From Pseudaestuariivita atlantica (GTDB lineage: Bacteria; Pseudomonadota; Alphaproteobacteria; Rhodobacterales; Rhodobacteraceae), in NCBI RefSeq assembly GCF_001205715.1, contig NZ_AQQZ01000007.1, forward strand, positions 176,056-240,055: a DNA stretch of 64,000 nucleotides, given 5' to 3'. The first letter of the stretch is position 1, and each line of letters begins with the position of its first letter. The notes under the pieces are model-generated. The model saw only the letters and a list, made by a program, of their open reading frames with translations. It made no database searches and was not told where the DNA came from. The position numbers were made by a program, and so were the translations under genes. This document shows, piece by piece, positions 33,794 to 43,301 of this stretch.

Positions 33794-36115
33794 TCAGATC
33801 AGGAAGTCGGTGCTGGTGAGCGTGTGGGTGCCGGTCAGTTCGATTTCGAAATCCGCGAGGCCGTCGCCGTCGCGGTCGGCCTGCACCAGCGTGATGCCGC
33901 CCTGTTGTTCGAAGCGCAGTTCGCCGCCGGTGCCGGAAAAAGCATTGTCGCCAATGAATTGGAAGGCTTGCTTGAAGCCCTGCGTGAGGTCGGCGTCGAT
34001 GCGAGACAGCTCTATCCGGTCCTCGCCCGGTTCGAAATCGGTGATGACGTCGCGGTTGCCTGCGCCGACGCCTGACTCGTTGGCTTGGAAATAGATGAAG
34101 CGATCCCGAATACCGTCAAATCCACCTGTCATCATGTCCGCACCGCGGTTTCCGTAGATGGCGTCGGCTCCCCCTCCACCATCGAGCGTGTCGTCGCCGG
34201 CGCGGCCATAAAGGCGATCGCTGACGCCGCCGCCTTGCAGATCGTTGTCCGCGCCGTCGCCGCGCAGGTTGTCGGCCTGGTTCGAACCGATTACGTTTTC
34301 GATCTCGGTAAAGAGATCACCATCGCCGGCGCCCTCGTCGAAGAACCGCGCGTAGCCTGCGCTTGAGACGTCGGTTTGCAAGTCCACCAGCACCCGGCCC
34401 TCGGCGTTGCGGTAGCTGACAGTGTCGAGACCGGGCCCGCCATCGATCTGGTCCTGGCCCGCTTCGGGTACCAGCGTGTCATCGCCCGGCCCACCTTGCA
34501 GCGTGTCATCGCCCGGCCCGGCCTGCACGAGATCGTCGCCCAACCGCCCGTCGAGCCTCTGATCTCCTGACTGTCCGACGATCCAGTCGTTCAGCATTGA
34601 CCCATCCTCGAAGCCACCGTCTGCGAGAAAGAAGAAGGGGACGTTGTTGTCGCGCATCGTGCTTGACCACGCCTGTTGCAACACGTTGTTGGTCGGGTCG
34701 TAATCCGGCGTTGCGCCGTCGGCGGGGGTGAGGCGAACGAGGTATTGCACCTCGACCCCGCGCAGCGTTGATTCGAGGTGGATGGCATAGAACTGGGCCG
34801 GGTCGGTATAGGCGTCGGAGACCAGTGTGTGGTCGCGAGATGCGAGCGTGAAGGGCTGGGTGGTCACGTCCGCCAATTGCACGTCGTCGACGCTGATCGT
34901 GCCGTCGGTGGAGGCGAACAGTTCCACCCGCAGCGCGCCGCTGAAATCGCCGAACCCGTCATTGATAAACTGCACGCGCCAACCGGCCAGCGACTGATCG
35001 GCGGCCCAGAACGCCATTGGCTCGACGTAGAACGGCTCCAGATCGGGGACCGCATCTGTGATGGTGAGCGTTCCCACGACGCCGATATTGTCGGACGTGT
35101 CCTGCTCGCGGCCCACGGTGGCCGATTCGACATCGGCGATGACGAAGCCGGTGCCAATACTGTCGAAGCCCAGCGACGACTCCACTGTGACGGTCTGCGT
35201 CTCCATCCCGGCGAAGGTCACGTCGCGGACCGAGCCGATGAAAGTGTCGGTTAGGGGGTCAAGCACCTCGTCATCCGACAGGTAGAACCGGATCACGGGC
35301 GTGTCGGTGAAATTGCGGTTATTGGTGATTTGCGCACTAATCTCGAATAGAACGCCCACCGGGGCGCTGCCGAATTCTGTGGTGCCCTCGATCAGCGTCA
35401 GGTCGGGGCGGGGGGGCAGGATTTCCACCTGCCGCACCTCCAGCACGTTGTTCGTCGGGTCGTCGTCCATCGTGCCGTCGATGGGCTCGATCGCCATCAC
35501 GACATCATAAACGCCAAGTCCCAGCGCATCCGCGGGGATCATGATCTGCGCCAACGCCAACCCCGAGCCGTTGAACTCCACGACCACCGGGCCGAACACT
35601 TCGGGCGGGCCTCCGGTTTCTAGTGTCAGCGTGGCGGTTACTTCATAGCGCCCGGTGATCGGCGTGTCCGAGCGGATGAACCCGTCGGGCAGGGTCCCGC
35701 CCTGGTCGGCGTAGATCGGCCAGATGGCATTGGAGTTCGGCGGCTGGATATAGGCGTCGGTAAACGGTTCCCAGATTTCAACCTGCCGTACCTCTCGAAT
35801 GTTGTTCGAAGGATCATCGTCGATCGTGCCGTTGACCGGCTCGATCTCGAGAACAACGTCATAGAGCCCGACTGAAAGAGAATTCGCCGGAATGTTGATA
35901 TCAACAAGCGAAAAGCTGGACCTGTCGAAGTCGACAATAACCGGACCAAATACCTCTGGGGTCCCACCAGCCGCCAGTGTCAAAGTCGCGGTTATCTCGT
36001 ACTGGCCGGTAATCGGTCGGTCGGCACCGACGATTGTGTCGGGCAACGTCCCGCCTTCATCACCGTTGATCCTCACAATGTTCGAGAAAACAGGTTCTAA
36101 AATATAGGCGTCCAT
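33794..36115 (-). CDS. RTX protein 1: four CARDB-like beta domains plus type A tail
   Basis: A 773-residue exoprotein without Sec signal. Residues 1-115 and 116-225 are two obvious repeats (PITGQYEITATLTL / PITGRYEVTATLTL, GLYDVVLEIEP / GVYDVVMAIEP, each ending with DDPxNN.EVRQVEI). Two further beta-sandwiches follow (about 226-350 and 351-485), each ending in the D-NN pattern of CARDB/APHP adhesion-like domains. RTX repeats and the type A tail fill 500-773, closing TSTDFLI. ATG at 36115 is chosen over the TTG just before it. Its last 170 bases are almost identical to RTX protein 2. The first repeat is clearly lower in G+C than the rest. A cell-surface or matrix role is inferred, not shown. 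Confidence 0.85.
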   Translation of the reverse strand: MDAYILEPVFSNIVRINGDEGGTLPDTIVGADRPITGQYEITATLTLAAGGTPEVFGPVIVDFDRSSFSLVDINIPANSLSVGLYDVVLEIEPVNGTIDDDPSNNIREVRQVEIWEPFTDAYIQPPNSNAIWPIYADQGGTLPDGFIRSDTPITGRYEVTATLTLETGGPPEVFGPVVVEFNGSGLALAQIMIPADALGLGVYDVVMAIEPIDGTMDDDPTNNVLEVRQVEILPPRPDLTLIEGTTEFGSAPVGVLFEISAQITNNRNFTDTPVIRFYLSDDEVLDPLTDTFIGSVRDVTFAGMETQTVTVESSLGFDSIGTGFVIADVESATVGREQDTSDNIGVVGTLTITDAVPDLEPFYVEPMAFWAADQSLAGWRVQFINDGFGDFSGALRVELFASTDGTISVDDVQLADVTTQPFTLASRDHTLVSDAYTDPAQFYAIHLESTLRGVEVQYLVRLTPADGATPDYDPTNNVLQQAWSSTMRDNNVPFFFLADGGFEDGSMLNDWIVGQSGDQRLDGRLGDDLVQAGPGDDTLQGGPGDDTLVPEAGQDQIDGGPGLDTVSYRNAEGRVLVDLQTDVSSAGYARFFDEGAGDGDLFTEIENVIGSNQADNLRGDGADNDLQGGGVSDRLYGRAGDDTLDGGGGADAIYGNRGADMMTGGFDGIRDRFIYFQANESGVGAGNRDVITDFEPGEDRIELSRIDADLTQGFKQAFQFIGDNAFSGTGGELRFEQQGGITLVQADRDGDGLADFEIELTGTHTLTSTDFLI

Positions 36116-36163
36116 CAAAAGAGATCCTTGTTACTCGGAGGGCAAAGGCCAGTCTCGCGCAGA

Positions 36164-38125
36164 CTAGATCAGGAAATCGCCCGCTGTCAGCGTGTGCGTG
36201 CCGGTCAGTTCGATTTCGAAATCCGCGAGGCCGTCGCCGTCGCGGTCGGCCTGCACCAACGTGATGCCGCCCTGTTGTTCGAAGCGCAGCTCGCCGCCGG
36301 TGCCGGAAAAGGCATTGTCGCCAATGAATTGGAAGGCTTGCTTGAAGCCCTGCGTGAGGTCGGCGTCGATGCGGCTGAGCTCGATCCGGTCCTCGCCCGG
36401 TACGAAATCGGTGATGACGTCACGGTTGCCCGCGCCGACGCCCGACTCGACCGCGTTGAAATAGATGAACCGGTCGCGGCGGCCTGCATCGTCGCCCGCC
36501 GTCATTGTGTCGGCGCCGAGACCACCGTAGAACGCGTCCGCCCCGGCCTCGCCGAAGAGCAGGTCGTCACCGGCGCGGCCATAGAGGCGGTCGGATACGC
36601 CGCCGGTGCGGAAGATGTTGTCGCCGGCATCGCCGCGCAGTTGGTCGATGCCGTCGCCGGTGCGGAACTCCTCGACCCCGGTATAGCTGTCGCCCGCCGC
36701 GTCGCCGAAGCTGATCGCGGGGTTCTGCAGGTCGACGCGGACCGAGCGGGTGGCGGAGAAGAAGGTGGCGATGTCGTAGCCGCCGCCGCCATCGACCGCG
36801 TCCGCGCCGGAACCGGCCTCGATCATGTCGTTGCCGTCGCCGCCATTGATGACATCGTCTCCCGCGCCGCCATCGATCACGTCGTCCTCGGAATTGCCGT
36901 CAATCGTGTCGTTGCCCGCGCCGCCGATCAGCGTCGCATCGACAAAGCGCAGGGTCGACAGGATGTCGTTGCCATCCCCGCCGTCGAGCATCGCGCCGTC
37001 GAGCGAGGCGACCATCGTGTCGTCGCCACCTCCGCCATGGATGTCGACGCCCCCGGCACTCGCGTAAATCCCCTCGGATCCCGTGACCATGATCGTCTCG
37101 ACCGAGGCGAGCAGGTCGGTATCTCCGCCCGGACGGGTGATGGTGCCCGACCACGATGACGCCACGATTTCGATGCCGGCCGCGTCGGCCATGACCATGA
37201 CGGTGTCGTTGCCGTAGCCACCTTCCAGCGTGTCGGCGCCGGGTCCGTCATAGATCAGGTCGTCGCCCTCGTTGGCGCGGACTGAATCGTCGCCCGGCCC
37301 GCCCATCAGCGTGTCGTTGCCGCGCGCGCCGAGCAGGGTATCGTCGCCCGCGCCGCCGGTCAGGACGTTCGCGCCGTCCCATGCCGCGAGCAGCCAGCTC
37401 GGGATGTCGGGGGCGTCGATCAGGACTGCGTCCAGCACTGCGTCATAGGAGGCGGTGAGCGAGGCGCTGTCCGGTCCGTAGAGGTACTCCATCGCTTCGA
37501 GGTCATAGATCCCCAGTTCGGTGGTGGAGCGAGGGCGGTCGTAGGCCATGACCGTGTAGGTGCCGTTGTTGCGCGCGGGGTCGATCGTGTAGGTGCCCTC
37601 GAACGGGTGTTCGAGGCCGATCGCGTGGCCGATCTCGTGCAGGAGGATCGAGTAGCCGCGCTGGCCGGGGGCGATGGAGGCGGCGCTGGCGAAGTAGTAG
37701 TTCGAGTTGAGGAATACGTCGCCGCCGATCGTGTCGTGGTTGACGTTGTATTCGGTCGGGTTGCCGTTGGAATCTGTGAACCACCAGATCGACGGGTAAT
37801 AGGCATAGCCCGACAATTGCCGCCCGGCGGAATTGTTGAGCCCGGTCATGTCGAACATGGAAAAGCGGATGTCGCCTTCGCCCGGCGGGACCTCGACGAA
37901 GGTGATGCCCGAGGCCGCTGCCCAGGTGTCGAGCGCGGTGCGGATATGCACCTGGTGCGCGGAGGAGAACGCGGCGAACGTGGTCGAGGTGCTGGAGAAG
38001 TCGTAATCCGCCGGTTCGGTCGGAAAGCTGTAGGTGATGACGACGGGCGTGCCCACCGGCGCCGCGATGTTCCAGCGATAATGCGGCGCGTCGCCCACCA
38101 GCGACAACAGGTCATTCGAAAGCAT
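36164..38125 (-). CDS. RTX protein 2: serralysin-like zinc metalloprotease (M10) with type B tail
   Basis: A 653-residue secreted protease, the only member of the array with a recognisable enzyme domain. The zinc motif HEIGHAIGLEH is at residues 163-173 and the Met-turn TVMAYD has M193, as in serralysins. The N-terminal fold includes SGITFVEV and GDIRFSMFD. RTX repeats (about 250-450) and the type B tail (about 455-653, ending TAGDFLI) give calcium binding and type I export. Serralysins are made as short propeptide zymogens; a brief N-terminus (about 15 residues) precedes the domain. It is 48 bases from RTX 1. It could also mature or degrade the neighbouring proteins, which is only inference. 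Confidence 0.93.
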   Translation of the reverse strand: MLSNDLLSLVGDAPHYRWNIAAPVGTPVVITYSFPTEPADYDFSSTSTTFAAFSSAHQVHIRTALDTWAAASGITFVEVPPGEGDIRFSMFDMTGLNNSAGRQLSGYAYYPSIWWFTDSNGNPTEYNVNHDTIGGDVFLNSNYYFASAASIAPGQRGYSILLHEIGHAIGLEHPFEGTYTIDPARNNGTYTVMAYDRPRSTTELGIYDLEAMEYLYGPDSASLTASYDAVLDAVLIDAPDIPSWLLAAWDGANVLTGGAGDDTLLGARGNDTLMGGPGDDSVRANEGDDLIYDGPGADTLEGGYGNDTVMVMADAAGIEIVASSWSGTITRPGGDTDLLASVETIMVTGSEGIYASAGGVDIHGGGGDDTMVASLDGAMLDGGDGNDILSTLRFVDATLIGGAGNDTIDGNSEDDVIDGGAGDDVINGGDGNDMIEAGSGADAVDGGGGYDIATFFSATRSVRVDLQNPAISFGDAAGDSYTGVEEFRTGDGIDQLRGDAGDNIFRTGGVSDRLYGRAGDDLLFGEAGADAFYGGLGADTMTAGDDAGRRDRFIYFNAVESGVGAGNRDVITDFVPGEDRIELSRIDADLTQGFKQAFQFIGDNAFSGTGGELRFEQQGGITLVQADRDGDGLADFEIELTGTHTLTAGDFLI

Positions 38126-38170
38126 TTGGTCCCCCTGAATGACCGCAGGTTATCGCCGGTGGGGCCGTTT

Positions 38171-40039
38171 TCAAATGAGAAAATCGTCCGATGTGAGGGT
38201 CAGGGTGCCGGTCAGCTCGATCTCGAAATCCGCGGCTCCGTCGCCGTCGCGGTCGGCCTGAACGAGGGTGATGCCGCCCTGCTGTTCGAACCGCAACTCG
38301 CCCGCCGTGCCGCTGAACGCGGCGTCGCCGATGAAGTCGAACGACTGCTTGAAGCCCTGGGTGATGTCGGCGTCGATGCGGCGGATCTCGATCCGGTCCT
38401 CTCCCGGCGTGAAATCGTCGATCACGTCGCGGTTGCCGCTGCCCACGCCGGTATCGGTGGCGCGGAAATAGATGAAGCGGTCGCCGCCCGCGCCGCCGAT
38501 CATCAGGTCGGCGCCGTTGTTGCCGAAGATCGCGTCGAACCCGGTGCCGCCGTCTATCGTGTCGTCGCCCTCGCGCCCGTAAAGCCGGTCGCTGACGCCG
38601 CCGCCTTCGATCACGTTGGCGCCCGCATCGCCGCGCAGGTTGTCGGCCATCGCGCCGCCGGTCACGTTCTCGATGCTGGTGAAGGTGTTGCCGGACCCTG
38701 CGCCCGCGTCGAAGAACCGCGCGAAGCCTTCGCCCGACACGTCGCGGTCGAGGTCCACAAGCACGCGGCCCGAAGCGGCGCTGTAATCGGCGGTGTCGGT
38801 GCCGCCGCGGCCGTCGATCTCTCCGGGGCCGGGCAGGGGCATCAGGATGTCGTCGCCCGCCTCGGTCCCGAACAGGTCGGGGCCGAAGGCGGTCATGAGC
38901 GCATCGGCCGCCACGAAGGAGTTCTGGAAGTACTCGCTCCATGCCAGCGTGACATGGCCGTTACCCGTTACCGTCATGTGGCCGTCGATGATGCGGTCGC
39001 CGGGGTCGTTCACAAGCGTGTCGAACACGGGCGTGCCGTCGCTTGCCACGCGGACATAACGCAGGTCGGTGTTCGGGAAACCGGCCCTTGAGCGCATCAG
39101 GAGCGCGTAGCCGTCATCGGGCGTGCCGACGACATCGAGAAGCAGCAGGTCGGTGTCGTTGAGCGTGACTTGCGGGGCCGATCCGATGGTGCCGTCGGAA
39201 TTGACCGTCAGCGCCACGACCCCGTCATTGTAGAGGAAATCCTCGTCGTTGAACCCGACCGCGAGGACGAACCCGCCATCCGACAGGGGGGCGATCCGCG
39301 GGTTGCCGAAATCGGGCAGGTATTCGGGCGGGACTTCGAACCGGGGGAGCGTGACGGAAACGGGCTGCAGGTCCGCGTCGTAAAGCTGGAGGCCGAATGC
39401 TTCGAGGTCCACGAGGTTGCCCGTCCAGCCGCCGCCCCATGCGATGACGAAGCCGCCGTTTTCAAGCGCCACGACTTCCGGGCCCGTCGGGAACAGTTCG
39501 ATATCGCCGAAGACCTGCATCGGGTCGGTCAGCGGTGTGCCGTCGGCGGCGAACTGGCGCACCAGGACCGAGATGCCGGTGGTCAGGTTGGGGTCGAACG
39601 CGCTGTTTGGTCCCACGCCCGTGACGATCAGCGTGCCGTCGTCGAGAACCGCCACGTCAGGGCCGCGCGTGGAGCGTGAATGGCTGGCGAACAGGGTGAA
39701 GGACGGGCCGTCCGGCGTGCCATCGGCGTTGAAGAAGCGCGCTTCGAACGTGGCATCTGCGCCAAAGGCCGCGCGCTGGTGCCACGAGACAAGCAAGCGT
39801 CCGTCCGGCAGTTCGATGACGTCGGGGTCGCGGACCTCGAACTGGCCGGGCACGTCGATGCGGATCGGGTCGCCTTCGGCAATTCCGGCATCGTCGAAGA
39901 GCGACAGGTAGAGGCGGTCCCCGTTCGACCATGCGACCGCGGTGCCGCCATCGGCGCGGGCGATCACGTCTTCGGATCGGTCATTGGCATAGGTGGTGGG
40001 GGGGACGGGTTGGGTGGCAAAGGTCATCGCACCAGACAT
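38171..40039 (-). CDS. RTX protein 3: beta-propeller-like repeat head with divergent type A tail
   Basis: A 622-residue protein. Residues 1-395 hold recurring units of the form (L/A)DGG..V.W followed by a variable loop and a D/N-rich turn (for example LPDGRLLVSWH, LENGGFVIAWGGG, LSDGGFVLAVGF), typical of large beta-propeller-like heads of RTX proteins. The RTX stretch is unusually short before the tail (about 423-622). The tail is type A but diverged: IFGNNGADLMIGGAGGDRFIYFRATDTGVG and [17 protein letters not shown]. Ending TSDDFLI. GGAGTG precedes the ATG at 40039; 14 more codons upstream are open. A TTGACC box lies about 70 bases upstream. Confidence 0.85.
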   Translation of the reverse strand: MSGAMTFATQPVPPTTYANDRSEDVIARADGGTAVAWSNGDRLYLSLFDDAGIAEGDPIRIDVPGQFEVRDPDVIELPDGRLLVSWHQRAAFGADATFEARFFNADGTPDGPSFTLFASHSRSTRGPDVAVLDDGTLIVTGVGPNSAFDPNLTTGISVLVRQFAADGTPLTDPMQVFGDIELFPTGPEVVALENGGFVIAWGGGWTGNLVDLEAFGLQLYDADLQPVSVTLPRFEVPPEYLPDFGNPRIAPLSDGGFVLAVGFNDEDFLYNDGVVALTVNSDGTIGSAPQVTLNDTDLLLLDVVGTPDDGYALLMRSRAGFPNTDLRYVRVASDGTPVFDTLVNDPGDRIIDGHMTVTGNGHVTLAWSEYFQNSFVAADALMTAFGPDLFGTEAGDDILMPLPGPGEIDGRGGTDTADYSAASGRVLVDLDRDVSGEGFARFFDAGAGSGNTFTSIENVTGGAMADNLRGDAGANVIEGGGVSDRLYGREGDDTIDGGTGFDAIFGNNGADLMIGGAGGDRFIYFRATDTGVGSGNRDVIDDFTPGEDRIEIRRIDADITQGFKQSFDFIGDAAFSGTAGELRFEQQGGITLVQADRDGDGAADFEIELTGTLTLTSDDFLI

Positions 40040-40153
40040 GGAAACACTCCAAACAAACGCAGGTTGTAAAATGAAATTCAATGCAAGCAGAGCGACGCTA
40101 ACACCGCCGGGTCAAGGCGGTCAATTCCTGCCGGAGTGCGTGGTGAAGGGCGG

Positions 40154-43100
40154 TTAGATCAGGAAATCGGTGCTTGTGAGCGTGAGGGTGCCGGTCAGTT
40201 CGATCTCGAAATCCGCCGCGCCGTCGCCGTCGCGGTCGGCCTGCACCAGCGTGATGCCGCCCTGCTGTTCGAACCTGAGTTCGCCCGCCGTGCCGGAAAA
40301 GGCCGTGTCGCCAATGAATTGGAAGGCTTGCTTGAACCCTTGGGTGAGGTCCGCGTCGATCCGGCTCAACTCGATCCGGTCCTCGCCCGAGACGAAATCG
40401 GTAATGACGTCGCGGTTGCCGTCGCCCACGCCGGACTCGGAGGCGTTGAAATAGATGAACCGGTCGCGGCGGCCCGCATCGTCGCCGCCGGTCATCACGT
40501 CGGCCCCGAGCCCGCCATAGAACGCATCGGCTCCCGCCTCGCCCAGCAGGGTGTCGTCGCCGGCGCGGCCGTAAAGCCGGTCGCTGAGCCCACCGGTGCG
40601 GAAGAGGTTGGCTGACGCGTCGCCGCGCAGCTGGTCGATATTGTCGCCGGTGCGGAATTCCTCGATCCCGTCGAACGTGTCGCCAGCCGCGTCGTTGTAG
40701 GACAAGGCCGCGTTCTGCAGGTCGACGCGCACGGACCGCGTGGCGGAGGTGTAATCGGCGATGTCGTGGCCTGCGCCGCCGATCAGCGCATCCGCGCCCG
40801 CGCCGCCCGACAGCGTGTCGTCGAGGTTGCCGCCGACCAGCAGGTTGTCGCCCGCGTCGCCCGTCAGGTGGGCGCGCAGGTCGCCCAGCACCTGCACGGC
40901 TTCGACCTCTTCAAGGACCGGGGCCTCTTCCCAATATCCGTGCTCTTCGATCAGGCCGGTGGCGAGGTTGACCTCGACATACTCGACCTGGCCGTTGTTA
41001 TAGACCGGGTCGATCACCAGGAGGTCGAACCCGTCGCCGCCCCGGATGATGTCGCGGCCATACAGCGTGTCCTGCCGCACCTGCGTGATCAGCACATCGT
41101 CGCCCGCGCCGCCCAGCAGGCGGTCGTCGCGCTCGCGGCCTTCGATCGTGTCGTTGCCGCCGCCGCCGTTCAGAACGCCCCAGCCGGACAGGTAGTCGTC
41201 GCCGCCGCGACCGTTGATGTTGGTGTAGGGATTGCTGCCGATCAGGATGTTGTTGCCCGACGTGCCCGAGATGTCGGCGGCGCTGTCGCCAAGCGCAAGG
41301 TCGACATGTTCGATGTTGCGGATCGTGCCGATAGGCACGCCATCGTAATAGTCGACGGTGCCCGCCTGAAGGTCGATATCGACGCGGGTGCCGCGGAACT
41401 CGCTGCCGAAATCGAGGTTTTCGGGGTCGATCAGGGTGTCTTCGCCCGCGCCGCCGTCGACGGTGCCTTGGCCCCAAGTCAGGCGGTCGTTGCCCGCGCC
41501 GCCATCCAGCAGCGCGCCCGCGCCGCCACCGCTGAGAAAGTCGTCGCCGTCGCCGCCCAAAAGCGTGTCGGCGGCGGTTTCGTTCCCGCCCATGTTCAGC
41601 GGCCCCACGCGGTTGCCGACGAGCGTGTCGTTGCCGGTGCCACCGTCGATCATGTCGGCCTCGGTGGAGCCGATCAGCAGGTCGTGGCCCAAACCGCCCG
41701 ACAGGGTGCTGCCGCTGGTGTCGCTGGCCAGAAGCGTGTCGTCGCCCGCCTCGCCATCAAGCGTGTCGGTCCCGCCGCCGCCGGTGAGGAAGTCGGCCCC
41801 GTCGCCGCCCATGAGCCAGTCGGTGCCGCGCCCGCCATCCAGCACGTCGCCGTCATCGCCGCCGATCAGCGTGTCGGCCCCGTCCGCGCCATACAGCCGG
41901 TCGGACCCGGCATCGCCAAGCAGGCTGTCGGCACCAGTGCCGCCATCCAGCACGTCATCGCCGCCGCGACCTGCCAGCGTGTCGTTCGCGCCTTCGCCCC
42001 AGATCGTGTCGGAGTCCGCACCGCCCGTGACGCTGTCGCTGCCGCCAAGCGCCGCGACGTTCAATCCGGTGTCGGGCAGGGTGATGGTATCGCGCCCTTC
42101 GGTGAAGCCCGTGGCGCTGCCCATCGGGTCGTCGAAGAAGACCTGGGTGAAATGGGCGGGGGCATTGTCGAGAATCAGGTCGTTCCACCATTGCAGCACC
42201 AGCGCGCCGCCTTCCAGCAGGGTGGGCCGCGCACCGTATTCCCATTCGTAACCGAAGGAGACGTCGAAATAGCTGGTCCCGTCGAAGGTGAGGTCACTGT
42301 CGAGGATCACGCCCCGTGACCCGGACTCGAAGAGCTGGCTGTAGGTCAGCACCAGCCGCCCGTCGGGCAGGAAGGTCGATTGCGGGTAGAAGGGGGGGGA
42401 GGCATAAGTCGCACCCACCGGCTCTGCCGGGCCGGTCGCGACGCCGTCCGCGCCGAAGGGCATCAGGTAGAGGTCGTTGACCGACGTATAGTCGAGCGTG
42501 ACGACGAAGGACCCGTCCGCGGCCATGGTGATGTGTGCGGTTGGATTGAAGCTCGACTGGATGTTTTCGCCCAGCAGGACGGGGGTCATGACCGAATTGC
42601 CCGACAGGTCGAACTGGCCGAGGTAGCTGTCCCAGTTCCCGATCGTGGCATCGAAGATCTGGTAGGTGGCCAGCAGCCGCCCATCGGGGGCCTGAACGAG
42701 CGACGGCATGTTCGACGGGCCGTCGCCGATATGGTCGAGCAGGAACTCATCGCCCACCGGGTCGGCGTTGGCATCGAACCGGCGCAGGACGATTTCCGGG
42801 CCGGGATAGTCCGTTTCGCGCCAATGCACGAGGAACCCGCCATCCAGAAGGGGGATGATGTTGGGATTGATCTGGTCGTCGCGGGTCTGGGTGTTGATCT
42901 GGATCGGATCGCCCAGCGGCGTGCCGTCCACATCGTAAAGCTGCGCGAAGATGCCGTAGCCCACGGTGCCGATGAACCCGTCTTCCTGCCCGAAGGATTG
43001 CCAGACCACCACCAGCCGTCCGTCGGCAAGCTGGGTCACGTCCGGGTTGCGCTGGAAATCCGTCTGTTCGGTGTTGAGGATCACCGGATCGCCCGTGGGC

Positions 43101-43276
43101 GCGCCCTGCGCGTCGAACCGCTGGCCGTAGATGTCGTAGGCATCGGTGGCGCTGTTCGCTTCGTGCCACGTCGCGAAATACCCGCCGTCCGAGAGTGGCG
43201 TGAGGTTCATCTCGTCACGGATGCCCTGATAGTCGCCCTGAACGATGGAGAGGAAACCGGTATGGGGGAGTGGCAT
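40154..43276 (-). CDS. RTX protein 4: beta-propeller-like head with the longest RTX region, type B tail
   Basis: The largest member in the window, 1040 residues. Residues 1-390 carry W-type repeats (SDGGYFATWHEA, ADGRLVVVWQSF, LDGGFLVHWRET). About 450 residues of nearly continuous GGxGxDxxx nonapeptides follow (about 395-845), including several non-canonical inserts (FRGTRVDIDLQAGTVDYYDG, VEVNLATGLIEEHGYWEE). The type B tail covers about 845-1040 with the QAFQFIGD variant shared with RTX 1 and 2. Ends TSTDFLI. The start has a weak GGAG. Large RTX tracts of this kind usually form calcium-stiffened beta rolls outside the cell. Confidence 0.86.
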   Translation of the reverse strand: MPLPHTGFLSIVQGDYQGIRDEMNLTPLSDGGYFATWHEANSATDAYDIYGQRFDAQGAPTGDPVILNTEQTDFQRNPDVTQLADGRLVVVWQSFGQEDGFIGTVGYGIFAQLYDVDGTPLGDPIQINTQTRDDQINPNIIPLLDGGFLVHWRETDYPGPEIVLRRFDANADPVGDEFLLDHIGDGPSNMPSLVQAPDGRLLATYQIFDATIGNWDSYLGQFDLSGNSVMTPVLLGENIQSSFNPTAHITMAADGSFVVTLDYTSVNDLYLMPFGADGVATGPAEPVGATYASPPFYPQSTFLPDGRLVLTYSQLFESGSRGVILDSDLTFDGTSYFDVSFGYEWEYGARPTLLEGGALVLQWWNDLILDNAPAHFTQVFFDDPMGSATGFTEGRDTITLPDTGLNVAALGGSDSVTGGADSDTIWGEGANDTLAGRGGDDVLDGGTGADSLLGDAGSDRLYGADGADTLIGGDDGDVLDGGRGTDWLMGGDGADFLTGGGGTDTLDGEAGDDTLLASDTSGSTLSGGLGHDLLIGSTEADMIDGGTGNDTLVGNRVGPLNMGGNETAADTLLGGDGDDFLSGGGAGALLDGGAGNDRLTWGQGTVDGGAGEDTLIDPENLDFGSEFRGTRVDIDLQAGTVDYYDGVPIGTIRNIEHVDLALGDSAADISGTSGNNILIGSNPYTNINGRGGDDYLSGWGVLNGGGGNDTIEGRERDDRLLGGAGDDVLITQVRQDTLYGRDIIRGGDGFDLLVIDPVYNNGQVEYVEVNLATGLIEEHGYWEEAPVLEEVEAVQVLGDLRAHLTGDAGDNLLVGGNLDDTLSGGAGADALIGGAGHDIADYTSATRSVRVDLQNAALSYNDAAGDTFDGIEEFRTGDNIDQLRGDASANLFRTGGLSDRLYGRAGDDTLLGEAGADAFYGGLGADVMTGGDDAGRRDRFIYFNASESGVGDGNRDVITDFVSGEDRIELSRIDADLTQGFKQAFQFIGDTAFSGTAGELRFEQQGGITLVQADRDGDGAADFEIELTGTLTLTSTDFLI

Positions 43277-43301
43277 GTGGAGCGCTCCGTCGGCAGGTGG
43301 T

